Below are positions 42,875-52,304 of a stretch of 64,000 nucleotides of DNA, in pieces. Within the stretch, counting starts at the first letter, position 1, and the number at the start of each line of letters is the position of its first letter. This DNA comes from Alphaproteobacteria bacterium (lineage in GTDB: Bacteria; Pseudomonadota; Alphaproteobacteria; JAJFFI01): NCBI GenBank assembly GCA_030066595.1, contig JASJBI010000018.1, positions 20,000 to 83,999 on the forward strand. The letters are read 5' to 3'. Position numbers and translations under genes: made by a program. Under the pieces are notes generated by a model. It did not search any database, was not told the DNA's origin, and worked only from the letters and a program-made list of their open reading frames with translations.

Positions 42875-45016
42875 ATGGCGGATACCGAGACCGCGAGCGC
42901 AGGAGCAACCGGCCCCGAGACAGAGGACGGCGCGGGCGGCGGTGTGGCTAGTTTCCTGGGCCGTCTGCGGACGCTCGCCAATCATGGCGACATTGCCCTG
43001 GCGCTCGGCCTCGCCGCCATCCTGATCGTGCTGATGCTGCCGATGCCGCGCTGGCTGCTCGACATGAGCCTCGCGGTCTCGATCACCTTCTCCGTGCTGA
43101 TCATGATGACGGCGCTGTTCATCGAGAAGCCGCTCGATTTCAGCTCATTCCCGACCGTGCTGCTGATCGCCACGATCCTGCGGCTGGCCCTCAACCTGGC
43201 CTCGACCAGGCTCATCCTGGCGCACGGCCACGAGGGGCCGAGCGCCGCCGGCCGCGTCATCGAAGCCTTCGGCAACTTCGTGATGAGCGGCAACTTCGTG
43301 ATCGGCATCATCGTGTTCGCGATCCTGGTGGTAGTGAACTTCGTCGTCATCACCAAGGGTTCGGGGCGCATCGCCGAGGTCTCGGCACGGTTCAGCCTGG
43401 ACGCCATGCCCGGCAAGCAAATGGCGATCGATGCCGACCTCTCGGCCGGCCTGATCACCGAGGACGAGGCGCGCGAGCGGCGCAGCACGCTCGAGAGCGA
43501 GAGCACCTTCTTCGGCGCCATGGACGGCGCCGCCAAGTTCGTCCGCGGCGACGCCATCGCCGGGCTGATCATCACCTTCATCAACGTGGTCGCCGGCATC
43601 GTGATCGGCATCTCGCAGCAGGACCTCTCGCTGGCGGAGGCGGCCCAGAGCTATACGCTCCTGACCGTAGGCGACGGTCTGGTGACCCAGATCCCCGCCC
43701 TGATCGTCTCCACCGCGGCCGGCATCCTGGTCTCCAAGTCCGGCGTCATCGGCTCGGCCGACAAGGCGGTGTTCGGCCAGTTGGGCGGCTACCCGAAGGC
43801 GCTCGCGCTCAGCAGTTTCCTGATGGTCTCTATGTCGCTGCTGCCCGGCATCCCGATGGCGCCCTTCCTGCTGCTGGCCAGCGGCACCGGCGGGCTCGCC
43901 TGGTACATGACCCGCAAGCAGACTCGCGACGTCGCCGAGCAGGCCGCGATCGAGGCCGAGAAGGCCGAGGCCGACGCGCCCGAGGAGCCCATCTCGTCGG
44001 TGCTGCATATCGACGACCTGAGGCTCGAGCTGGGGTACGGGCTGCTGAGCCTGATCAACAGCGACCGGGGTGCCGCGCTCACGGACCAGATCAAGGCGTT
44101 GCGTCGGCAGTTGGCCACGGACATGGGCTTCGTGCTGCCGGCGGTCCGGATCCAGGACAACATGCAGCTGCCCGCCAACACCTACATTGTGCGCATCAAG
44201 GAGATCGAGGCGGGCCAGGGCGAGCTGCGGCCCAGCATGCTGTTGGTGATGGATCCGCGGGGCGAGCAGATCACCCTGCCGGGCGAGCAGACCACCGAAC
44301 CGACCTTCGGCCTGCCGGCCACCTGGGTGGACGAGAACCACCGGGAGGAGGCGCTATTCAAGGGCTACACGGTGGTCGATCCGGCAACGGTGATCACGAC
44401 CCATTTGACAGAGGTGGTGAAGGAGAACATGTCGGAGCTGTTGTCCTACAGCGAGACCCAGAAGCTGCTGGACGAGCTGGACGAGTACCACCAGAAACTG
44501 CTCGAGGACATCGTCCCCAACCAGATCAGCGTCGGCGCAATCCAGCGGGTGCTGCAGAGCCTGCTGGGAGAACGGATCTCCATCCGCGATCTGCCGACGA
44601 TCCTGGAAGCCATCGCCGAGGGCTGTGGCCATACCCGCAACGTCATGTTGATCACCGAGCATGTGCGATCGCGGCTGGCGCGCCAGCTGTGCGACGCCTG
44701 CACCGGACCGGCCGGGCACATGCCCCTGATCGCCTTGTCGCCCGAATGGGAGGAGGCCTTCGCCAACGCCATCATCAAGGAGGGCGAGGATCACCAGCTG
44801 GCGATGCCACCGTCCAAGCTGCAGGAGTTCATCCGCGCGGTCGGCGAGGTGCTGGAGCGGCATGCCATGACCGGCGAAATGCCGGTCCTGCTGACCAGTG
44901 CCGGCGTACGCCCCTTCGTCCGCTCGATCATCGAACGGGTGCGCCCGGCGACCGTGGTGATGTCACAGAACGAAATCCATCCCAAGGCCAAGATCCGGAC
45001 CGTGGGACAGGTCTGA
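42875..45016 (+). CDS. flhA: Flagellar export gate protein FlhA
   Basis: 713 residues. Multiple transmembrane helices span about 35-340, with the conserved cytoplasmic FHIPEP-equivalent loop VSARFSLDAMPGKQMAIDADLSAGLITEDEARERRSTLESESTFFGAMDGAAKFVRGDAIAGLII. The cytoplasmic nonamer domain follows (GLLSLINSDRGAALTDQIKALRRQLATDMGFVLPAVRIQDNMQLPANTY...), ending PEWEEAFANAIIKEGEDHQLAMPPSKLQEFIRAV and VMSQNEIHPKAKIRTVGQV. It forms the export gate and docks chaperone-cargo complexes. It lies 26 bp after flbD. Confidence 0.97.
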   Translation: MADTETASAGATGPETEDGAGGGVASFLGRLRTLANHGDIALALGLAAILIVLMLPMPRWLLDMSLAVSITFSVLIMMTALFIEKPLDFSSFPTVLLIATILRLALNLASTRLILAHGHEGPSAAGRVIEAFGNFVMSGNFVIGIIVFAILVVVNFVVITKGSGRIAEVSARFSLDAMPGKQMAIDADLSAGLITEDEARERRSTLESESTFFGAMDGAAKFVRGDAIAGLIITFINVVAGIVIGISQQDLSLAEAAQSYTLLTVGDGLVTQIPALIVSTAAGILVSKSGVIGSADKAVFGQLGGYPKALALSSFLMVSMSLLPGIPMAPFLLLASGTGGLAWYMTRKQTRDVAEQAAIEAEKAEADAPEEPISSVLHIDDLRLELGYGLLSLINSDRGAALTDQIKALRRQLATDMGFVLPAVRIQDNMQLPANTYIVRIKEIEAGQGELRPSMLLVMDPRGEQITLPGEQTTEPTFGLPATWVDENHREEALFKGYTVVDPATVITTHLTEVVKENMSELLSYSETQKLLDELDEYHQKLLEDIVPNQISVGAIQRVLQSLLGERISIRDLPTILEAIAEGCGHTRNVMLITEHVRSRLARQLCDACTGPAGHMPLIALSPEWEEAFANAIIKEGEDHQLAMPPSKLQEFIRAVGEVLERHAMTGEMPVLLTSAGVRPFVRSIIERVRPATVVMSQNEIHPKAKIRTVGQV

Positions 45017-45031
45017 GGGTAGTCCGGGGAC

Positions 45032-46870
45032 ATGAGCCGCATTCTGCCACCACCGACCTCCCTGACCGACGTTGCCGTGCGACCGGTACCCGACGCCCAG
45101 ACGTCGTTGGCCACGCTGGCGAAATCCCCGCCCGCAGTGCTCCGCCTGGCGGCCGGCACCGTCATCGCGGCCACCGTGGTCGGCACCGACGAGACCGGCG
45201 CCACCCTGGTGCGCAGCCAGTTCGGGACCCTGGCGCTGAACACCCGCGCGCCGCTCCCCCAGGGCAGCCAGATCAACCTGCAGATCGAAGGACATACCGC
45301 GCGCTCCCGCAGCGTCACCGTGGTGCTGCCCCAGGGCACGCCGGGGAACGCCCCGGCCGCCGCACCCGATGGTCGGGGGCATCCGCCGACAACGCCGCCA
45401 CCGGCCCAGCCGTCTCCCGCCGGCGCGGACACCGGGCATAGGCCATCGGGTCCGGCGGCGGCGACAGCCCGGGCCGGGTCGGCCGCTCCACCCGCTCAGG
45501 GAACCGCCGCCTCGCCGCCGGCAGCCATCTTGAAGAATGCCGGCAGCTTCACCGCCACCGCGACCGGGCGGCCGCCCGCGACACCCTCGACCGCCCCCCT
45601 GGCGACCCCGGTCGAGGCCAGCCTCCGGCCCGTACTGACCAGCGGCGCCGAGCCGCGGCTGTTCCTGCCCGGGAGTCAGGTGACGGTGCGCGTGGTCGAG
45701 CTGCGCGCGCCGACGCCGCAGCTGGCGCCCGTACCGACCGGACCGCAGCCGGCCGGTGGTGGTGCATCGACCGCACCCGGGGTCTCGACAGCCCCTCCAG
45801 CGGTATCAGGCGCGCCCACAGCGCCGTCAGCCGCCAGTACGCCGCCGGCGGCTTCCGGCCCGCCCGCGGCCGGCCCGCCACCCGGAGCCGCTCCACCGAC
45901 CGCCACAGCCGCGCCCACGCCCGTCATCCAGCCCCCTTCGGCGCAACCGGCCGCACCGCCGAGCGCCGCGCTGCCGGGGCCGCCCGGTACGCCGCCGGCC
46001 ACGCCCGCCACGGGTCAGGGCCCGATCCTGACCGCGACGGTGGTCGGCAACAATCGCCTGGGGCAGCCCCTGATGCAGACCCCGTTCGGCGAGCTGGCCC
46101 TGACCGCCAAGGCCAACCTGACGCCCGGCACCACGGCCAGGCTCGAGGTCATCTCCGCGGTTGTCGCCGCCGCGGCAAGGGTCTCGCCACAGATCGCGCA
46201 TATGGGCATCGATCTGAGCCAGGACTGGCCGGCGCTCAAGGAGACCCTGACCGCCCTGCAGCAGACAAATCCGGCGGCGGCGAGCCAGGTCATGGAAACC
46301 GCGATCGCCCGCCCGGGGCCCCAGTTCACGAACGATCTGTTGTTCCTGTTGGCGGCCATGCGGATGGGCGACATGCGGAGCTGGCTGGGGGAGCAGGCCA
46401 ATAGGGCCCTGGCCTCGCGCAGCGCCGAGCTGGCCGCCCGGCTCGGCGACGACTTCAGCTTGCTGGCCAGACTGGCCGGCGAGGCGTCGACCAGCGAGTG
46501 GCGCGCGTTCTTCCTGCCTGTCCACGACGGCCAGGCGGTCCAGCAGCTTCGCGTCTTTACCCGCCGGCAGAAGCGCAAGGATACCGCCGGCCAGCAGGAC
46601 GAGCCCGCAACCCGGTTCATCGTCGAGTTCGAGCTGAGCCAGCTCGGACCAATGCAGCTCGACGGCCTGACCCATGAGGGTCAGTTCGACCTGATCGTCA
46701 GAAGCCACGCGCCGCTGCCGCAAGAGGTCCGCCGTGACGTTGCCGGGATCTTCGGCAGGCTGCGGCGCGACGGCGACTGGGCCGGAGAGCTCGCCTTTCA
46801 ATCGGTGCCGAGCTTTCCTGTCTCCCCGCTCGAGGAAATCGAAGCCGGCCACATTGGCGTGACTGTGTAA
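45032..46870 (+). CDS. Second FliK-like protein downstream of flhA
   Basis: 612 residues. The N-terminus has a beta domain (VLRLAAGTVIAATVVGTDETGATLVRSQFGTLALNTRAPLPQGSQINLQIEG). A Pro/Ala-rich disordered region spans about 115-330; then a second copy of the beta domain appears (GPILTATVVGNNRLGQPLMQTPFGELALTAKANLTPGTTARLEVIS). The C-terminus FIVEFELSQLGPMQLDGLTHEGQFDLIVRSHAPLPQEVRRDVAGIFGRL resembles the Flg_hook domain of FliK. It is probably a secreted or export-linked flagellar protein, but a canonical fliK is already present at 32020. It lies 15 bp after flhA. Confidence 0.65.
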   Translation: MSRILPPPTSLTDVAVRPVPDAQTSLATLAKSPPAVLRLAAGTVIAATVVGTDETGATLVRSQFGTLALNTRAPLPQGSQINLQIEGHTARSRSVTVVLPQGTPGNAPAAAPDGRGHPPTTPPPAQPSPAGADTGHRPSGPAAATARAGSAAPPAQGTAASPPAAILKNAGSFTATATGRPPATPSTAPLATPVEASLRPVLTSGAEPRLFLPGSQVTVRVVELRAPTPQLAPVPTGPQPAGGGASTAPGVSTAPPAVSGAPTAPSAASTPPAASGPPAAGPPPGAAPPTATAAPTPVIQPPSAQPAAPPSAALPGPPGTPPATPATGQGPILTATVVGNNRLGQPLMQTPFGELALTAKANLTPGTTARLEVISAVVAAAARVSPQIAHMGIDLSQDWPALKETLTALQQTNPAAASQVMETAIARPGPQFTNDLLFLLAAMRMGDMRSWLGEQANRALASRSAELAARLGDDFSLLARLAGEASTSEWRAFFLPVHDGQAVQQLRVFTRRQKRKDTAGQQDEPATRFIVEFELSQLGPMQLDGLTHEGQFDLIVRSHAPLPQEVRRDVAGIFGRLRRDGDWAGELAFQSVPSFPVSPLEEIEAGHIGVTV

Positions 46871-46905
46871 CCCCTGATCAGACGGGGCCGCCCGAACGGG
46901 ACGAC

Positions 46906-47325
46906 CTAGTCACTCTTCTGGCGGCGAAACATGTTCAGGGCGACCTCGTCGAGCTCCGCCTGCTCGCGGCGTGCACGCTGCAGCGCCAGTTCGCGCAACC
47001 GGTTCTCCTCGGCGATTTCGTACTTCTTGAGCTCACGATAAGCCGCGGCGACCCGTTCTTGAGCGCCAGTGATCTGCCGTCCCATGGCGTAAATCGCAGC
47101 CCGTAGCGTCTCGCGCCGGACATTGGCGGCCGCCAGATAGGCTGCATAGGTGTTGCAGGCGGAAGGGTCGTCCGCGACCAGGCCCGCCTCTGCCGCCATC
47201 TCGGCGTCGAGATGCTTCAGTTTTAGCGCCAGCTCCTGCGCCTGGGCTTCGAGCGCCGCCAACTCCCGGCGCCGATCGTCGACCTGCGCCTTGTGCAGCT
47301 TGATCATGCTGCCGAAGCCGCGCAT
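46906..47325 (-). CDS. fliJ: Flagellar export chaperone FliJ
   Basis: 139 residues, almost entirely coiled coil: MIKLHKAQVDDRRRELAALEAQAQELALKLKHLDAEMAAEAG... and ERVAAAYRELKKYEIAEENRLRELALQRARREQAELDEVALNMF. This is the FliJ pattern of an antiparallel coiled coil that inserts into the FliI hexamer. Its ATG overlaps the fliI stop (ATGA), implying coupled translation and matched amounts. It converges with the FliK-like gene 35 bp away. Confidence 0.88.
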   Translation of the reverse strand: MRGFGSMIKLHKAQVDDRRRELAALEAQAQELALKLKHLDAEMAAEAGLVADDPSACNTYAAYLAAANVRRETLRAAIYAMGRQITGAQERVAAAYRELKKYEIAEENRLRELALQRARREQAELDEVALNMFRRQKSD

Positions 47326-48644
47326 CAGTTGCCGTCGGCGAGGGCCGCCTCCAGGGTCGCATAGCCGCCCGCCAGGTCGGCGCGCTCCTCAAGTTTCTGG
47401 CTCAAGAAGCTCTCCAGGACGGGGTTGAACTTGATCGCCTCGTCGATCTTGGGATCCGTGCCCTCGCGATAGGCGCCGATGCGGATCAGCTCTTCCATGT
47501 CCTGATATTGCGCCATCATCGCCCGCGCCCGCTCGACCAGCGCGTTCTCCTCGGGCGTGTTGCAGTCGGGCACGGTACGCGACACGCTCCGCAGGACATC
47601 GACGGCGGGAAACCGGCCGCGCTCGGCGATCGCACGGGACAGCACGATATGGCCGTCAAGGATGGCGCGCACCGCATCCGAGATCGGCTCGTTGTGGTCG
47701 TCGCCTTCCACCAGCACCGTGAACAGGCCGGTGATCGCGCCGGCGTCGGTGCCCGGCCCGGCGCGTTCCAGCAGCTTGGGCAGCTCGGCGAAGACGCTCG
47801 GGGTATAGCCCTTGCTCGCAGGCGGCTCGCCGGCGGACAGGCCGATCTCCCGCTGGGCGGTCGCAAACCGGGTGATGCTGTCGATCAGGCAGAGCACGTC
47901 CCGACCCAGGTCCCGGAGATACTCCGCCAGGGTCATGGTCAGATAGGCCGCCTGGCGGCGCATCAAGGGGGATTCGTCCGAGGTGGCGACCACGAGGATG
48001 CTGCGCGCCAGCCCATCCGGCCCCAGGTCGTCCTCGATGAACTCCTGGACCTCGCGGCCGCGTTCGCCGATCAGACCGATCACGCTGGCATCCGAAGCGG
48101 CGTGCCGGGCCAGCATTGAAAGCAACACGGACTTGCCGACACCGGAGGCGGCGAAGATGCCCATTCGCTGGCCGCGGCAGCAGGTCAGGAAGGTGTTGAT
48201 CGCGCGCACCCCGAGATCGATCTTGCCGCCGACCCGCTGTCTCAGATTCGCCGGCGGCGGCGCGTTGCGCAGCCGGTAGGCAACCGGCCCGCCGCGCAGC
48301 GGTCCCTTGCCGTCGATCGGCTGGCCCATGGCATTGACCACCCGCCCAAGCCAAGACAGATCCGGGTAGATCACCGGCTCGGCGTTGGCGATTTCGGACT
48401 TGCAGCCGATGCCCACTCCTTCGAGGGAGCCGAACGGCATCAGCAACGCGCGGCCATCCCGGAAGCCGACCACCTCGCAGGTCACCCGAGACCCGGTCCG
48501 CCCGTGGATGACGCAGCGATCACCGATCGAGAGCCGGCGCTCGGCACCCCCCACTTCCACCAGCATCCCGAGAACGGCGGTGACCCGGCCATAGAGCCAC
48601 TGCTCGGGAATTCGCCGGACGTCTGCAAGAAAAGACTGGACCAC
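47325..48644 (-). CDS. fliI: Flagellum-specific ATPase FliI
   Basis: 439 residues from a GTG at 48644, chosen because AAGGGGCGGG precedes it and the resulting N-terminus ([31 protein letters not shown]) matches the family; an in-frame TTG at 48722 has no ribosome site. Walker A is AASGVGKS (about 165-172) and Walker B lies in [20 protein letters not shown]. The export-ATPase signature [19 protein letters not shown] follows. It powers unloading of export substrates with FliH and FliJ. It diverges from ctrA. Confidence 0.95.
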   Translation of the reverse strand: MVQSFLADVRRIPEQWLYGRVTAVLGMLVEVGGAERRLSIGDRCVIHGRTGSRVTCEVVGFRDGRALLMPFGSLEGVGIGCKSEIANAEPVIYPDLSWLGRVVNAMGQPIDGKGPLRGGPVAYRLRNAPPPANLRQRVGGKIDLGVRAINTFLTCCRGQRMGIFAASGVGKSVLLSMLARHAASDASVIGLIGERGREVQEFIEDDLGPDGLARSILVVATSDESPLMRRQAAYLTMTLAEYLRDLGRDVLCLIDSITRFATAQREIGLSAGEPPASKGYTPSVFAELPKLLERAGPGTDAGAITGLFTVLVEGDDHNEPISDAVRAILDGHIVLSRAIAERGRFPAVDVLRSVSRTVPDCNTPEENALVERARAMMAQYQDMEELIRIGAYREGTDPKIDEAIKFNPVLESFLSQKLEERADLAGGYATLEAALADGN

Positions 48645-48725
48645 CTGACCCGCCCCTTCGATCGCCCCCTGTCGCTCCGTTATTGGCGAACCAGGGCAAG
48701 GCCCAAGCAGTATGTTTGGCAAGCT

Positions 48726-48740
48726 TTAAGGTTCTGTAAA
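48726..48740. promoter_or_regulatory. CtrA-like box upstream of fliI
   Basis: TTAA-N7-TAAA, one mismatch, 82-96 bp before the preferred fliI GTG. It could also affect ctrA on the other side. Confidence 0.35.
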
Positions 48741-48782
48741 GTTGCACAAAAGCCACAGAAGACCCCAGATTTCCTTCACAAG

Positions 48783-48797
48783 TAAACGAATTCTTAA
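48783..48797. promoter_or_regulatory. CtrA-like box upstream of ctrA
   Basis: TAAA-N7-TTAA, one mismatch, 61-75 bp before the ctrA ATG. In Caulobacter, CtrA autoregulates its own promoters. Confidence 0.4.
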
Positions 48798-48857
48798 CCT
48801 TCAACTTGATAAATTCGTATGGTTAAAATCAACATGACAACTACTCCGGTATTTCCG

Positions 48858-49580
48858 ATGCGCGTACTGTTGGTCGAAGACGACACTGCGATGGCTAAGA
48901 GCATCGAAATGATGCTCAAGTCTGAGAATTATGTAGTCGACTCCACTGACTTGGGGGAGGACGGTCTCGAGATCGGGAAGCTTTACGACTACGACATCAT
49001 TGTCCTGGACTTGATGCTCCCCGACATCGACGGCTATGAAGTTCTCCGTCGGCTGCGCGGGGCACGGGTGCAGACCCCCATTCTCATCCTCTCCGGCCTG
49101 GCCGAGCTGGATGCGAAGATCAAGGGGCTCGGATTTGGGGCCGACGACTACCTAACCAAGCCGTTCGACAAGCGTGAGTTGATCGCGCGTATTCAGGCAA
49201 TCGTGCGCCGCTCCAAGGGCCATTCGGATTCGGTCATCAAGACCGGCCGGCTCACGGTGAACCTCGATACCCGCACGGCCGAGGTCAACGGTCATCCGTT
49301 GCATCTGACCGGCAAGGAATACGCGATCCTCGAACTGCTGTCGCTGCGCAAGGGCACGACGCTCACCAAGGAGATGTTCCTGAACCATCTCTATGGCGGC
49401 ATGGACGAGCCGGAGCTCAAGATCATCGATGTGTTCGTCTGCAAGCTTCGCAAGAAGCTGGGCGCCGCCTGCGAGGGCGACAACTACATCGAGACGGTTT
49501 GGGGTCGTGGCTACGTGCTGCGGGATCCCGCACCGACCGATTCTGCGGAAGGGACGACCGCCCAGGCGTCCGCAGCCTAG
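48858..49580 (+). CDS. ctrA: Response regulator CtrA
   Basis: 240 residues. The receiver domain starts [25 protein letters not shown] with acidic residues E7/D8/D9 and phosphoacceptor D51 ([11 protein letters not shown]). The OmpR-type winged helix carries [52 protein letters not shown] and [13 protein letters not shown], nearly identical to Caulobacter CtrA. It binds TTAA-N7-TTAA sites. The last residues are Ala-Ala, as needed for ClpXP turnover in Caulobacter. The ATG at 48858 matches the family N-terminus; in-frame ATGs at 48819 and 48834 lack ribosome sites. Being inside a motility locus fits a flagellar role. Confidence 0.95.
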   Translation: MRVLLVEDDTAMAKSIEMMLKSENYVVDSTDLGEDGLEIGKLYDYDIIVLDLMLPDIDGYEVLRRLRGARVQTPILILSGLAELDAKIKGLGFGADDYLTKPFDKRELIARIQAIVRRSKGHSDSVIKTGRLTVNLDTRTAEVNGHPLHLTGKEYAILELLSLRKGTTLTKEMFLNHLYGGMDEPELKIIDVFVCKLRKKLGAACEGDNYIETVWGRGYVLRDPAPTDSAEGTTAQASAA

Positions 49581-49604
49581 TACATACGACATCTCGGGTT
49601 CGGG

Positions 49605-49643
49605 TTGGCCTCGCAGCGGCCGCTGCGGGGCCAACGCCTTTTT
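49605..49643 (+). terminator. Terminator after ctrA
   Basis: TTGGCC-T-CGCAGCG pairs with CGCTGCG-G-GGCCAA, followed closely by CTTTTT. The hairpin lies 25 bp after the ctrA stop, in the 255-bp gap before the converging cheR. The rest of the gap is GC-rich and shows no gene. Confidence 0.85.
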
Positions 49644-49835
49644 GGGCCGCGGCCCGAAACCTCCTGCCCAGCATGGCGGTCAGCATCAGCGAGCTCCGGT
49701 GCCGGCGGGCGCCGGCCGACCGCGGCACGCCCAGAGGGCGCCTCGCGGCCCCGCCGAGAGGTCAACAGACAGACTTGTCCAATGTCGCCGTGATTGGTGG
49801 CCGGATACCCGAGCGGGGCGACGCCGGCCCGGGTG

Positions 49836-50690
49836 TCAGCCGGTGGCGGCTGCGGGCGCGCAGATCGCGCCTGTGTCGGCGTCCTTCAGAGCGTAGGTTC
49901 CCCGCACTCCGGGCATCGGCACGAAGCTCTCCGTGACGCCGAGCACGGTTTCGGCGCCGCCCAGGAACAGGATGCCGTCGGGCGTCATGATCCGGCCCAT
50001 GTCGTCCAGAACCTGCTTCTTGGTATCGTTGTCGAAATAGATCAGCACGTTCCGGCAGAAGATCACGTCGAACACGCCCAGCAGGCCCGCGCCGTTCAGC
50101 AGGTTGTGCTGCCGGTAGTTCACCATCTTTCGGATCGAAGGATCAATCTGCCACTTGTCGCCGACCTGCGCGAAATACTTGACCAGAAGCTGGATGGGCA
50201 GGCCCCGCTGGACCTCGAACTGGGTGTAGATGCCGTCCCTGGCGCGATTCAGGACCTCGGTGTCGAGATCGGTTCCCAGGATCTCGATGGTCCAGTCGCT
50301 GATCGGCCCGCCCACTTCCTTGAGAAGCATGGCCAGCGAGTAGGGCTCCTGGCCGGTGGACGCCGCCGCCGACCACAAACGGATACGCTTGCTGGCGGCG
50401 CGGGTCTTGATCAGGTAGGGCAGAACCACGTCGCGGAAATTGTCGAACGGCGTCATATCCCGGAAAAAGAAAGACTCGTTGGTGGTCATCGCCTCGACCA
50501 CCGCCGTCTCGAGATCCTCGCGTGCACCCGCCCTGACCAAGTCCGCGAGCTGATCGATGCTCTCGAGGCTGTGCGTCCTGACCACCGGTTGCAAGCGGTT
50601 CTCGAGCAGATAGGTCTTGTCCGGGGTGATCACCAGACCCGACTTGTCCTTCAGGAACGTTGTCAGGAACTGGATATCCGTGTCTCTCAT
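49836..50690 (-). CDS. cheR: Chemoreceptor methyltransferase CheR
   Basis: 284 residues. The N-terminal helical domain is DIQFLTTFLKDKSGLVITPDKTYLLENRLQPVVRTHSLESIDQLADLV. The SAM-binding methyltransferase domain has NESFFFRDMTPFDNFRDVVLPYL, RIRLWSAAASTGQEPYSLAMLLKE, ILGTDLDTEVLNRARDGIYTQFEVQRGLP and FDVIFCRNVLIYFD. It methylates receptor glutamates using S-adenosylmethionine. GGAGGCGGGCA lies directly before the ATG at 50690. The start overlaps the cheB stop. It is last in the cheA-W-Y-B-R operon. Confidence 0.95.
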   Translation of the reverse strand: MRDTDIQFLTTFLKDKSGLVITPDKTYLLENRLQPVVRTHSLESIDQLADLVRAGAREDLETAVVEAMTTNESFFFRDMTPFDNFRDVVLPYLIKTRAASKRIRLWSAAASTGQEPYSLAMLLKEVGGPISDWTIEILGTDLDTEVLNRARDGIYTQFEVQRGLPIQLLVKYFAQVGDKWQIDPSIRKMVNYRQHNLLNGAGLLGVFDVIFCRNVLIYFDNDTKKQVLDDMGRIMTPDGILFLGGAETVLGVTESFVPMPGVRGTYALKDADTGAICAPAAATG

Positions 50691-51850
50691 TGCCCGCCTC
50701 CTGCAGCCATCTTCGAGACATAGGGGCCAATCTCCAGAAGCGGGAGGTTGGCACACGAAAACCCTGCCGTCGCGACCACGCCAGGCATGCCCCAGACCAC
50801 GCTGGTCTCGGCGTCCTGGGTCACGACCGTGCCCTTGGCAGCGATGATCTTCTCGCTGCTCTTCAGCCCGTCGGAGCCCATGCCGGTGAGAACGACCGCC
50901 AGCGTCTTGCCGCCATAGAGTTCGGCGACGCTGACGAACAGCCGATCCACCGCGGGCCGGCAGAAGTTCTCGCGGGGTCCCTGGTCGAGCTGGATCACGA
51001 TCTCGCCATCCTGTCGCGCGAGCGTCATGTGATAGTCGCCGGGGGCCACGTAGATGTGGCCGGGCTTGAGGACCTCACCGTGCTCGCCTTCCTTGCTGGG
51101 CCGGTCTGACACGCGGCCGATATGCTCGGCCAGCATGGTGGTGAAGGTCTCGGGCATGTGCTGGGCAATCACGATGGGCAGGTTGAATGCGGGATCCAGC
51201 GTGGCCAGCATTTCGGTCAGGGCCTTGGGTCCGCCGGTCGAGCTGCCGATCGCCAGGATCTGGGGCTGAATGGTCGAGGGCTTTTGCAGCGAGATCGGCG
51301 CGTCCGGCTGCGGCACCACGGTCGAGGAGGGTTTCGCGTCGTCTTTGATCCCGGTACTCACCGGACCCGGAGCCTTGCTCCGCGTGCGACCAACCGCCGC
51401 CAGGACTTTCACCTTGCGCAGCAGCTCCTGCTTGAAGTCGCCACCACTGATATCGGCGCGGGCCTCCGGCTTGGCCACATAGTCCGCGGCACCTCGGTCG
51501 AGAGCCTGCAGGCTGATTTCAGCGTTTCGCCGGGTCAGCGTCGAAGCCATGACGACCTTGAGCCCGGGCACCGCCTCGATCAGCTTGGGCAACGCCGTCA
51601 AGCCGTCCATGACCGGCATCTCGATATCCAGCACGACCACATCGGGCTTCAGCCGGCCAACGTTGTCGACGGCCTGTTGGCCGTTGACGAACGAGGCGAC
51701 GACTTTGATTTCGGGATCCGATTCGAGGATGCGCGTCAGCATGCTGCGGACGACGACCGAATCGTCGACCACCATGACACGGTAGAACTGCGCAGAGGCG
51801 TCCTCAGCCGCTTGGTCGCGGCCCGCGTTCTCGAGCTGTGGCGACGTCAT
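50687..51850 (-). CDS. cheB: Chemoreceptor methylesterase/deamidase CheB
   Basis: 387 residues. The receiver domain (about 22-140) has VMVVDDSVVVRSML and the phosphoacceptor in VVVLDIEMPVMDGLTALPKL. The catalytic domain has the nucleophile Ser in ILAIGSSTGGPKALTEML, the His in VIAQHMPETFTTMLAEHI and the Asp in VVLTGMGSDGLKSSEKIIAAKGTVVTQD. It removes methyl groups from receptors when phosphorylated by CheA. Its ATG overlaps the stop of the upstream cheY (TAATG). Confidence 0.96.
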   Translation of the reverse strand: MTSPQLENAGRDQAAEDASAQFYRVMVVDDSVVVRSMLTRILESDPEIKVVASFVNGQQAVDNVGRLKPDVVVLDIEMPVMDGLTALPKLIEAVPGLKVVMASTLTRRNAEISLQALDRGAADYVAKPEARADISGGDFKQELLRKVKVLAAVGRTRSKAPGPVSTGIKDDAKPSSTVVPQPDAPISLQKPSTIQPQILAIGSSTGGPKALTEMLATLDPAFNLPIVIAQHMPETFTTMLAEHIGRVSDRPSKEGEHGEVLKPGHIYVAPGDYHMTLARQDGEIVIQLDQGPRENFCRPAVDRLFVSVAELYGGKTLAVVLTGMGSDGLKSSEKIIAAKGTVVTQDAETSVVWGMPGVVATAGFSCANLPLLEIGPYVSKMAAGGGQ

Positions 51851-52215
51851 TACAGGAGTCCCACATGCGCGAACTTGGTCTGGAGGATTTCACTGTCAAA
51901 GGGTTTCATGATGTACTCGTTGGCGCCTGCGAGCATAGCCTCGCGTATGTTTTCAAGTTCGGTCTCGGTGGTGCAGAAGACCACCACCGGGCTATCGCCG
52001 CCCGGGGTCTTGCGGAGTTCTCTGAGAAAGTCGATCCCGCTCATCACCGGCATGTTCCAGTCGAGGAGGATCGCATCCGGCATGCCGGTTCGGCAGGCGT
52101 CCATGGCCTGCTTGCCGTCTTCGGCTTCCCTCACCGAGAAGGACAGCTCTTCCAGGATCTTTCTCGCGACCGAGCGAATGACCTTGGAGTCATCTACGAC
52201 GAGACAGGTCTTCAT
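51850..52215 (-). CDS. cheY: Single-domain response regulator CheY (che-operon copy)
   Basis: 121 residues: MKTCLVVDDSKVIRSVARKIL with D8/D9, phosphoacceptor D52 (ILLDWNMPVMSG), switch Thr in VVFCTTETELENI and K104 (YIMKPFDSE). This is the second CheY of the window and differs clearly from the copy paired with cheZ. It sits between cheW and cheB, so it is probably the direct CheA target or a phosphate sink. The division of labour between the two is not deducible from sequence. Confidence 0.95.
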   Translation of the reverse strand: MKTCLVVDDSKVIRSVARKILEELSFSVREAEDGKQAMDACRTGMPDAILLDWNMPVMSGIDFLRELRKTPGGDSPVVVFCTTETELENIREAMLAGANEYIMKPFDSEILQTKFAHVGLL

Positions 52216-52304
52216 CCCATGCTCTCCACCTTGTTGCTGGCCGATCCGCCGTGATGTCGAGGACGAGGTTGGCAGTCCTACCTGATCACCAGCGCACCGC
52301 CTGC

